From NCBI GenBank assembly GCA_009801085.1, contig VNWV01000002.1, positions 1,550,001 through 1,614,000 of the forward strand: DNA of 64,000 nucleotides. Direction: 5' to 3'. A model generated the notes under the pieces. That model was given only the letters and a program-made list of their open reading frames with translations. It was not told the DNA's origin and searched no databases. Both the position numbers and the translations under genes were made by a program. Below, in pieces: positions 10,833-20,518 of this stretch. This DNA is from Lasiodiplodia sp. COLG20. Lineage: Eukaryota; Ascomycota; Dothideomycetes; Botryosphaeriales; Botryosphaeriaceae. The stretch's first letter is position 1; every line of letters begins with the position of its first letter.

Positions 10833-13004
10833 GTTGCAGTCGAGGTGGATTTAGTGATTTGTTTACAGCCGGAGCAAGAGATGCTTTGGGGTTGGTGGCG
10901 TCGCTGCGCTCGTGGTTGGAAACGAAACTGGAACACGACAAGACGCGGGGTGTTCAGTCACGAAAAGAGCAGCCTGCGAGGCCAGGACGGTGATTATTTG
11001 TCTTCAGAGGGGTTGAAGAGGCTCATGCGTAGGATTCGGCAATTGTCGATAGCCGTGGCACCCGAGGTGATGGGTGTTGGTCGTTAGGGCCCGCGTTGTG
11101 GCCTTAAGAGAAAGCGAGTCAGGGCGCGCGGAGACATGACCGATGGCGGACAATGGGCCTCGGCGAAGCTATCCAGACTTTGTGGGGATATTCTGGGGCT
11201 CGTTGTAGCTGCCGGACGTGTGAGCCGGTGGCACAACGAAGAGCGGCGCGTCAAGAGTCGAGTCGCGCGTCAAGAGTCAGTTGCGACCTGGGCAGGAGCA
11301 GCCAACGACGCGCCTCCTGTGACAGAGCAGCGTGCTTGCCGACCGTGCGCGCTCCACCTCCCACCCGGCCCGCTCATTGCCGCCTTGGCGTTTGGCCTTG
11401 ATGCCTGATTTTCTCTCATGGTCGTGCCTTCCCCACAAACACCACGTCGCCTTTCTTTTGCAATGCGCTCCCAACTCATAACGTCTTCCATCTGGACGCT
11501 CTCGACCTGCCGCTTGAACTCCTCTCGCCTCAGTCGAACGGTGGCTCTCCTCGCCATCGACACCGGATACATCGCCTACCATGAGGAAGACTTTTCAACT
11601 GACCGGCTCAGTCGGGCGAGGTGGTGCTACATACATCCTTATGCCTCTTGCTATATGGGGACTTTTTTAACTTTGACATGACGCGCAACATCTCCTTACA
11701 GCTTTTGAGCCTGGGCTTGTCTCCACTTCATCAGCGCTGCCGTGTGCCAAATCTTTCGCTGCATGCAATGATGCTTCGCAGCAAACTGCAAGTCATTCTC
11801 GGTGTAGCATCCGTAGGTTGCCTGCCTGCAGGCTTAACCGTCTACCGCCAGCCCCCCTGTTACGACTGTGGCAGATCAACAGAAGAGTTGGATTTGGTGC
11901 TCACGGAAAGTCGCATTTTCAATACTCTGAAAAGTTCTGAAGAGGAGGGAGGTTGCACACTTCGATGATCACTCTGCACAGTGTCACGCGATCGCAGTCT
12001 GGCTGCTAGAACCTGATCTGAAGCGACAGATCGCTACTAGATGACTTTTCTTTCTACAGAATTCTTCTTCACTAAGTCGTGAACAATCTCCAAACTAGTT
12101 CGGATATCATCGATGCGCGCGTGTTTACACGTCCGCGCCACTCGGATCACTCTACCGCTGTCAGTGCGCGTCCTTGCATCCCGAGATATGAATCCTGCCA
12201 GTGTAAGCAGCACGTCTGACTGACAGGAGGTGCCCTCAGGGCTCAACCATGTTGGCCTCCCAGCCTCCTCCCAGCTTCCTGGAACCGCTCGCCCCCCTGT
12301 CGCCCCGTCAGCCGCGAGAAACCCCTTTCAACCGACCCTTTGCCACAGAATGCTGCCATGCGGCGGGTACAGCCTTCTTTCCCGCAGGGCCTCTGATTGG
12401 CTGACCTTGCTTTTTTCGTACTACCACATCTTGTCCTGCAGCCCGAACCCAAATTTACTTTCGGAACATTACCAAGCACCACACGCCAAGTCCTATCTCT
12501 AAGGCCATCCCCGCGGGCTGTCAGCACCAAAGCAATTACTTGATCTGCTCAAGATCATGGCTTTCCTGCTTAACGCCACGCATCACGCCCAATTCGGCTT
12601 GGCCCGCCGCCCACAACTTCCTGCGAAGCGCAATTCTCCGCCAGCCTCTACCGCTGCGCTGTGATGTGACCACTCACCATATCCCCCCAGCACTGCAGGA
12701 TGCATCATCCATGGGTGCGCGGCTATGAGTTCATTGCCAAGGCACGCTTTTGCTGGGCAGTGATCGGGGGGGCGTGCCGCGGTCTGTACAACCAGAATAA
12801 CCGTTGGATAACCGTCCAAAGCACCGACTCGCGGGCTCTGGCCGGCTTGTGCAACACCACACGACAGCTTCAATCACATGATTTTGCAGAAGATGACAGG
12901 CATATCTCCCAGGACATCGGAAGCGTAGTTTGCCTTACGCCAGCACTTCTCAAGCTGCTGGACCGGGCCTTAACGAAACCTTGCCGGAATCTGCAGTCTT
13001 TCAC

Positions 13005-13057
13005 GAAGAGCCTTTCGTGAAGAGCCTTTCGTGAAGAGCCTTTCGTGAAGAGCCTTT
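13005..13057. repeat. 14-bp tandem repeat, 3.8 copies
   Basis: GAAGAGCCTTTCGT is repeated head to tail three full times plus an 11-bp partial copy, without mismatches. It lies about 430 bp upstream of the Zn2Cys6 gene start. Confidence 0.95.
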
Positions 13058-13376
13058 ATTGCTTGGAATCGTACTTCACATCAGAACCTGATGATTCTAC
13101 CGACACCAACCTGGAAGTACTTTGCCGCTTGCCAGTCTTTCCTCAACCTCTATCCTCAACCCCGGTTCAAGCGCTGGTTGCCTTCTTTACTGCTTTCGTC
13201 CGACTCTGGTAGCGGTCCCTGTCAACTCCAAGCTGTCAGATACGCCTCCCATTACTGCTCCTTCCCGTGTTCCACACACCATATCGCCCTTGGATACTGA
13301 GCCCATTCAGCATGCATGAGTTGCGGTTGTCTCGGCCGCGGTATGCGCAGCAAAACAGTGCAGGTTCTTATTACTC

Positions 13377-13384
13377 TATATAAA
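13377..13384 (+). promoter_or_regulatory. TATA box of the Zn2Cys6 gene
   Basis: TATATAAA, 100 bp upstream of the ATG at 13484. It is followed by a CT-rich stretch (CTTCCTTTTCCTTC), a common fungal core-promoter arrangement. Confidence 0.6.
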
Positions 13385-13483
13385 CTCTCAGCGGAGGAGT
13401 ACTCCCAACTTCCTTTTCCTTCTTTTTCTCAGAGAACTAAACGACCAAAGGCACCGTCAGCTACTATATACTTCGTTCGCACC

Positions 13484-14339
13484 ATGCAGCCAGCTTATCC
13501 AGGCTATAGTGGAGCGCCGTTTCCGCGTGTCCGCGCAGCAGTAGCGGTAAGATTGCCTGTACCTAGCCTTTTCAGACCCAATCGCCGCTCAAGATTCTCG
13601 GAAACACCTCCGTTTGACATGATTATTCGAGCAGTGCACGCACTGTAGAAAGCGGAAAATCCGATGTCAGAACATCGATGCTTCCGGCAGATGCCAGCAG
13701 TGCCGAACTTACGGCACCGAATGCTTGTTCAAACGGGTGGGTCTGACCAGTAGTCTTGCCATCCTTTTCTTTTCCTTTACGGCCAGTTTCTCATCGCTCA
13801 ACAGATGGGAACCATAGACCAACTGCCAGACTCGTACACATGGGTGCGACAGCAGCAAGCCCAACAAAACTCATCCGACCCATGCGATGAAGCTTGGGTC
13901 CCGCTTGACGGACAGGGCCAGCCCTGGTCTCCGCATGAGGCTGCTTACGGCGGAGCAGAGAGCGGCGGCTACCCAGCACCCATGGCCACCCATGGCCACC
14001 CCTTTCAGGCGCCGCGCGCTGTTCAGCAGCAGCCCTATCACACCACCCAGGGATTCTCCGGCCACTGCCCCGCGCCCACTCTGCTTCCGGCTCCCCAGAT
14101 GGGGGCAAACAGAGTGCCTGTCAACTCCTCCCCCGGCTGGCATCACCAAGCCCCACCCATGCTGGCCGAGACGCCACAGCCGAGGCACTTCACAGATGCG
14201 CCCGGCATGTACCGAGACATTGGCGCTCAGAACTCTCAGCCGCCCGCGCAGTACACCGCTTACGAAACCCGGAAGACGTAAGTGCTTTTTACCGATCGCT
14301 GGAGCTGTGGCTGACTCCGACCGCAGATACCATGCGTGA
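13484..14339 (+). CDS. Small Zn(II)2Cys6 DNA-binding protein, 216 aa
   Basis: Fungal binuclear-cluster protein. Exons: 13484-13546, 13635-13736, 13805-14277, 14327-14339 (651 nt). The zinc cluster fills exon 2 exactly: C-x2-C-x6-C-x8-C-x2-C-x6-C with the basic stretch RKRKIR between Cys2 and Cys3. The remainder (about 160 aa) is rich in Pro, Gln, His and Gly, without the roughly 300-residue fungal transcription-factor middle domain usual in this family, so it is either a short regulator or a DNA-binding subunit. The final intron is 49 bp and leaves only TYHA before the stop. The ATG has an ACC context and a TATA box lies 100 bp upstream. No target genes can be assigned from context. Confidence 0.85.
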
Positions 14340-16010
14340 CTGTCTCAACTGGCGTGCGCTGGATTTGGATAAGTAAGAAGTTCGACTCGTGGCCGGCTTT
14401 GTTCCTGTCATGGTCTATCCCCAAAAGTGATTCATCTCTTTCTAGCATGGATACTGGCGGCCTGTCAGAAGACTGGGCTTGCAAAAGCTGTTGATGTTTC
14501 TATATAGTCTTATTGTACCCACCTACATCAGTATCGGAACAGTCCTATTGGCTTTCCTGGAGTCAAGTATAATCAATGGATATATTATCACAGTACTGCA
14601 TCTTTGTGACAGACGTATACTCATGCAGCATATCACGCAACTGTTTCATTCTCACATCTTTGCGAACAGCCATTGGACGCCAGGCTCAACATCCTTGTTG
14701 TCACGTTCAGCCAAGCCACGAAGTCTCTTACCTTGGGCACCAATGTTTTGAAGATGGAGCTTGAACCGCCAATCACATGCCGTGCGGCATCAATGCGAGA
14801 CTAATGAGCTTTATACACGCTTTCAGCATTTGGCATGCTCTTAAGGGCCCAGAAGCTCACCACTGCCTCCGTATCTCACCGGTCGATCTAAAACACCCCC
14901 GTGACTTCTTAATTATCATGGTTGTATTTTATTACCATCTCCGCTCTTGCCAGCTTCTCACAACTGGTGCACGTGTCACTGTACTACAAAGCTTTTGTCA
15001 CACAGCTCTAATTTCCCCATTCGCCACTTGGCCATAATGATACCCCTCAAAAGACCGCGCTCTTTCTCTCGTTTCCAAAAAATCTCTTCCAGCCCCTTCT
15101 TTGCACATCTTTCATTTCTTCTGTGAGAATTTGTGTCTAAATGTAGATTCAACGCTTAAAAAGTCAACCCCAGCAAAGCCACGAGACCCAGATATCGGGC
15201 GCAGCCGCCGTACTACTTGACCTTCTGGGTAAGATTTTCTGGCGTGCAGAGATCTGACGGTAGACCGCATAGGTTCAGGGGCGAGCAGATATCCTTAAGC
15301 GAGGTTACCTGCAGGGAACATGCAAGTTACATATCTCGGGCATGCAAATGCAGCGAAGCGAGAATTCGTGACGCACTATCTCCGATATGGCGTACATCGC
15401 GTCAGGGGTATCACATTTTCGAGATCTGCAACCGAGAGAAGTTTGCTTTTTTGTTCCAAAAGCCTGATTCTTCACTTTTTACGCGGCGTAGTATTCAATC
15501 TGTATCGGGGCCCCGCTTACCCACCCGCCAAATGTTCCACGATCCACTTTACGAGAAACTAGGAGGTGGGTCTGCCCATGTCTCGTTCGGCTGAAAGATG
15601 AGCATTGGTAGGGCTTGATGATGGTGCATGCTGCGAGTGCCCGCTCCGGGGGCTTCTGCATCCGTTCTGACAGTTTCTGTACGACTCACGGCGACTACCG
15701 CCGGATAGAGGGGTCAAGGGTGTGTTACCCACGCCCAAACATTCTCATTTTTGGCGAGTCTTCTGGATCTTTAGGTCATAACATTTCTTACACAAATTTC
15801 ATAGGCCTCGATCCATTGTATGAATTTTATGCAGATACACCCGCCGCAGGGCACATACCATGCAGGGGAGCCAATAGTACCGCACCATCTGACAACTGCC
15901 ACAGCCCACTTGTAAAGCTTGATGCCTCCCCTGAACTGCCTTCTCTCAACACCAACACTCAGATGCAAAATTCACCAACACGTTCTGTAAATTTTGCTGC
16001 TGTTATATAC
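14340..16010. other. Gene-free spacer, 1.7 kb, between converging genes
   Basis: 3' flanks of the Zn2Cys6 gene (+) and the dioxygenase gene (-). Frames at 15217-15594 and 15615-16031 (+) are open but carry no motif and no plausible exon structure. No repeat noticed. Confidence 0.45.
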
Positions 16011-17266
16011 TCAATGGTTGACACCCAGTGATGGTTCTGCATCCGTTTCCAAGATTTCCTTTGCAAAGTCTGCCGGTGGCACTTTCTTCTGCCGGCTGGC
16101 AACGTTCGGATCGTCTTGCTGATAGGCTTCGAACATCCATCTCTCATCAAACGGCTCCGCTCCATCAACAAACCTCAAATCCGTCGAGAGTCGAATGACG
16201 CCCTCCGAGCTCTCATTCTTGCAACTAGTAGTCAAGTCAACACCAAGCCCCACACCACAGGGCACATCAAAAAAAAAAAAAAAAAGCATACCTCGCATGA
16301 ACCATAAACGGGTCATGAAACACGACATCCCCCGCTTCGTACCGCGGAGCCACCAGCCACCTCCTCCCCCAATGCTTCCCGAACGCCGCCGCATCCCTGT
16401 CCAGAAACCCACCCGCATTCATGTTCCTGTTGAACGCCGACACGCGCTCCTCATCCGACAAGTCCTTATTCCGCTCCGCAAACTCGGCCTCGAACCGCCT
16501 CCCTACCTCGACCGACCTCTCCAAATACATCAGCCCCCCGCCCTCGACCGCACAGTCGCCCAGCGGCACCCACCCCGTGACGGACGTCGCGGGCCCCGCG
16601 CGCAGGAAGATCTGGTCGTAGTGCACCGGCGTCGTCTCGCCGCCGGGCACGTTGCACCGCAGCAGACTCCTGTTCAACAACAGCGGCTGCTTGAACCGCC
16701 GCAGCCGCCCCGCGAAGCCCGTCAGCGTGCTGCCGACGACGCGTTTGAAGTCGTGGTAGAAGTCCGCGACGTGCGCCCGGACGACCTTCTCGACGAAGAC
16801 GCCGTCGTCGGTCAGCCCGTTGAAGACGCGCAGCGCGCCGGGGAGCAGGTACTGGCGCCAGTCGGCGCCAGCGTTGAAGATGCCGTCGCGTGGGTGCGTG
16901 GCGGGCGCGAGGATGCCCGTGTCGCCGCCGTCGGCGGGGGATGACATGAAGGCGAAGTATTGCTCGCGCATGTGGAGGACGGCGGCGCGGTCGAGGAGGT
17001 TTTTCATCTGGGGAGATGAGGTGATTTGCGTCAGTGTTTGGGTTGCTGGATGGACGGGGGCGCTGTGCTCGACTCACCCACAAGTAGCCGTCTTCTTCGT
17101 AGCGCTTCCGGAGTTCTTCGATGGGGAGGTCCGTGGTCGATGGTCGGAGGAAACCGATTTCGGGAAGCGGGCCGCCGTTGTTGGCCTTCAAGGTGATGCT
17201 GTCTATGCCATCCGGGTTGGTCTTGTCGACCGAGAAGGGAGTGCGGTAAGCGGTGGCAGCTGCCAT
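16011..17266 (-). CDS. Phytanoyl-CoA dioxygenase-like Fe(II)/2-oxoglutarate oxygenase, 367 aa
   Basis: Non-haem iron dioxygenase of the PhyH family. Exons: 17266-17078, 17007-16292, 16209-16011 (1104 nt). Iron ligands are the HxD pair His192/Asp194 (TTPVHYDQ) and His300 (DPFMVHAS), with the 2-oxoglutarate-binding Arg308 in GVIRLSTDLRF. The last motif only appears after the second intron is spliced at GAGAG|C, which confirms the junction. That intron has a T17 run just after its donor. No signal peptide or transmembrane helix, so probably soluble. Fungal members of this length act on fatty acyl chains, alkaloids or other secondary metabolites; no clustering here helps decide. The start at 17266 is the first ATG of exon 1. 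Confidence 0.9.
16269..16285 (-). repeat. T17 tract 6 nt after a 5' splice site (dioxygenase intron 2)
   Basis: Seventeen T on the coding strand, directly after the donor GTATGC at 16291-16286, inside the 82-bp intron 16210-16291. Confidence 0.95.
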
Positions 17267-18560
17267 TTTTTCGCCAGAGTCTTGTTGTGGGGAACAGAAA
17301 CAAACAGCTATTTTTGCACAATCAGTAGTAACCTGCTGATACACATGCCTTCGGTGCTGGCAATTAAATGCCAAGTGCTTATAGTACGTTTCCGGCTGGC
17401 TATCCGTAAGGCGATCTGCCCCGCGTAGATTTCCCCGCCGTGCAGGTTGTCGATCACCGGGGAAAACAGGCATGGATTGAGAGCCGGACGGAAACCATCC
17501 ACAAACGTTCCGGACCCACAGCTAGATGAGATGGAGAACACCGGAGCCCCACAATATTGTATACAACATGAATCATAGCCGCCAGTAATTAAGTTGTCCC
17601 CATTAAACTTTGCTCAAGCATTCCGTCATGGCGCATGCTACCTTGTTTCATCAGCTCAGTGCTTACCTGGCACTAAGCAACCTCTTTCATCTTGGCGCGG
17701 CTCTTTATGACAAGGTTGAAGAGCCCATAGTTTGCCTGTATTGTTCACCGGAGGTTGCTTGCATCACACACTACGGCGCAGTGTTGCCTCAGCCATCCAA
17801 CCGCACCAACGACGGCGCCACCCGAACATCTTCTACTAAGCTGTCCGTTATATAGAGCTCCACGAGCTTTAATAAAAGACGGTTTAGCAAAGAATCGGCT
17901 CGAACTAACGGACCTATTCTCGACATCAAAAGGACGAGGCCTAACGGCTAAGTTCTTAGGAACTATAAAGATCGCTACTAGGCGCTGGCGATGAGAACAA
18001 GCTCCTGGTAAGGAATAAAATACGTAGCAGCCGTCCACTCCTTTTTACACCTAAAAGTCTGGAGAATAGCACTAATATCCGGATACTAGCACTGAAATCC
18101 GGAGATTTAGGCCTTTTCTTAGTATTTTCCTACACATTTTCTTTTGTTTTCCTCACAGGGGGCGAAATACCCAGCCATTTCTAGAAACACTCTCGAACAT
18201 AAGGAATTGAGATGCGGGGCTGAATGAATCAGTGCCGTGAGCCGAGCCGAACCTACCAGTCCTCCTTTACATTCATTCATTACCAGCCCCCTCAACCATG
18301 TTGCATAAGCCAACATACAATTATTTTTTTTAAGCTCGGCTTCGGAAGTGCATTCTTTGCAGCTTAATCCCTCAGTTGAGCTATCTTTGAGGCAACAATG
18401 CCTTTCGTTTTGCGCCTTGGCGCCATGGAATCCAGGAAACATTAGCTTTTGGCGGACATCAGGGTAATCGAAAATTTTCTTCTCTTCAGTTCTTACTCAA
18501 ACGCGTCTCTTTCGTGGTGTTCAGTCATATCTAACTCAAAATAATGCTGAAACGGGGATC
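17267..18560. other. Spacer with a retroelement remnant
   Basis: Divergent region between the dioxygenase (-) and the methyltransferase (+). Apart from the non-LTR retrotransposon remnant annotated separately, no gene or repeat is recognised; composition drops in GC around 17850-18120. Confidence 0.5.
17826..17994 (+). mobile_element. Decayed C-terminal end of a non-LTR (LINE) retrotransposon
   Basis: The + frame reads HLLLSCPLYRAPRALI, then LFSTSKGRGLTAKFL and IATRRW before a stop at 17992. This pattern (HLLL-C-P, R-x-x-L, a T-x-K-G block, an FL helix, ATRRW) matches the tail that follows the RNase H domain in fungal I/Tad-type LINE ORF2 proteins. Nothing upstream resembles the reverse transcriptase, so only the 3' end survives. 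The local AT-rich composition fits decay, possibly RIP. Recognition is by pattern only. Confidence 0.5.
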
Positions 18561-20170
18561 ATGATCTCGCTCCAGCGCAACCTGGTCCTGTTACTGCTTT
18601 GTCTGGTCTCATTATCGGTTTCTCTCGAGAAGCCACATTCCATTGACCACAAACCTATCCATCTTCAAAACCATGACATACACAACGCAGTACAAGGAGT
18701 CGATCGGCAAGTCACGGTCTGTACACGTGATGTCAATACTTCGGCATCACCCTGCTCATCCATACGCAGATATTGGTTCACCACATTACAATCGTGACCG
18801 TGACTGCATTACCTGTCATTCCCGAACATTCTGGTCGCATACAGGAAGAAACACGTCTGGAGAAAGCTTTGCAGAAGAGTAACGGAAAATGGAGCCCCGA
18901 GCATCCCCGATATCGACTCCTGAATGCCTTGAAAGGCTATCTTCTATACAAACCCAGAGCCATAGCCGACGTCAATAAGTGGAGGAAATCGTACAAGAAG
19001 ATCCCCAGAAAACAAAGAGCCGTAAGTATCAACGCCTCATCCCCCGCCAGTACTCAAGACCAACCCCAATCCCAGTTCATCGAAGCAAACATCCACTACA
19101 GCAAAAAGCTCAACACAATCGAACACTTCATTGACACCAACGCCCAACTCACCCACGCCATCGTCGACAACGCGCTCTCCTTCTACAACGTCAGCCGGCG
19201 CGAACTCGACGACTTCATCGTGGAGACCAAAGACCGCGACACCGCGTCCGACGCCGCCTCGTCCAAAACGCACGTGCAGCAAGCGCTGAAGCACTTCGTC
19301 CGCGACTGGTCCGCCGAAGGCCGGCACGAGCGCGATCCGGTGTTCCCGTGCATCCTGCACGCCCTGCAAGAGGAATTCCGATTCTTCCCCAAGGAGAAGA
19401 ACGACGACCGAGCCGCCAGCAGCAACGCAACCACCGAGCCGCCGCCCATCCGCGTCCTCGTCCCAGGCGCGGGCCTCGGCCGACTGGCGCACGAAATCGC
19501 AGCACTAGGCCACTTCGAAGTAACGACGAACGAATGGTCCGCCTACACCAACATCGCCTACCGCTTCCTCACGACCCTCCTCCACCCCTCCTCCTCCTCT
19601 CCCACCACGAACATCACCTTCCACCCCTTCATCGACTGGCTCTCGCACCAACGCACCACCGCCTCGCTGACCCGCCCCATCACCATCCCCGACTTTCCCC
19701 CTCCTCATCCCCCCTCTCCTCCCCCTCCCTCCTCCTCCCAGGCCCAGATCCTCCTCATCGAAGCCGACTTCACCACCCTCACAGGCACCTACGACGCCCT
19801 CGTCACCCTCTTCTTCATCGACACGGCGGCCAACCTGCTCGCGTACCTGCGTTCCATCCACGCGCTGCTGCGGCCCGGCGGCGTGTGGGTCAACGCGGGC
19901 CCGCTGCTGTGGGGCACGGGGGCGCGGTTGCAGCTGTCGCTGGACGAGGTGGTGGCGTTGGCGGAGGGGGTGGGGTTTGAGTTTGTGGAGAGGAGGGGTA
20001 ATATAGTAGAGGGGCCGTGTGGGGAGGATGTGAGGGAGAGAGGGGATGGGGGAGAAGGGATGATGCAGGGGAAGGTGAGGGGCAGGGAGGTGCCGTATGG
20101 GTTCGATGAGAGGGCGTTGAGTCGGAATGCGTATTTGGCGGTGAATTGGGTGGCGAGGAGGAAGGGGTGA
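18561..20170 (+). CDS. N2227/carnosine N-methyltransferase-like protein with signal peptide
   Basis: SAM-dependent methyltransferase of the N2227 (CARNMT1) family. The main part is certain: 18845-19021, intron 19022-19075, then 19076-20170 (423 codons), with the SAM motif RVLVPGAGLGRLAHEIAALG, the NEWS block, and a late LLRPGGVWVNAGPLLWG segment. The 54-bp intron is a multiple of three without a stop. No ATG exists in frame after the acceptor at 18844, so a 5' exon is needed; the best candidate starts at ATG 18561 and encodes a classic signal peptide (LVLLLLCLVSLSVS). Its donor is not resolved: GTCACG (18711) and GTCTGT (18717) both give phase 0. A Pro/Ser-rich insertion interrupts the catalytic domain near 19685-19740. 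Known members methylate carnosine-like dipeptides; the substrate here is unknown. Confidence 0.82.
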
Positions 20171-20518
20171 GAAGAAGAAGGAGGGTGGAGGGAGGGGGGA
20201 GAGGAGCAGGAGATGACGGGTGGGGATGGGGGGCACGGCAAGATATGTTGTTGCCCCTTTCGATAAAAAAGAGCAGTGCCTGTTCTCGATTATTATGTCG
20301 CTCTTTGCTTCCATGGACGAGTAGTCGAAACGTCTTCTTGGTAGGCCAATAATGATCAAATCACCTCAATGACTGAACAGAGAATAGATGGTTTAGAAGC
20401 CAGAATCCGGACTCGGAAGTCACTGATTGGGAATATTTCGAGACCCACGATCAACATACTACACTACCCAACACGAGGATTTTCCCTCATTCGGAATGGA
20501 TGACTGTAAAGGGCAGTT
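20171..20518. other. Short convergent spacer
   Basis: 3' flanks of the methyltransferase (+) and the MFS gene (-). G/A-rich near 20165-20230; no gene. Confidence 0.6.

Larger units (their letters stand above)
10833..13483. other. Gene-free spacer, 2.65 kb
   Basis: Upstream of the ADH gene and of the Zn2Cys6 gene (divergent arrangement, widely spaced). No frame carries a recognisable motif. It contains a 14-bp tandem repeat at 13005-13057 and a TATA box at 13377-13384. Confidence 0.5.
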
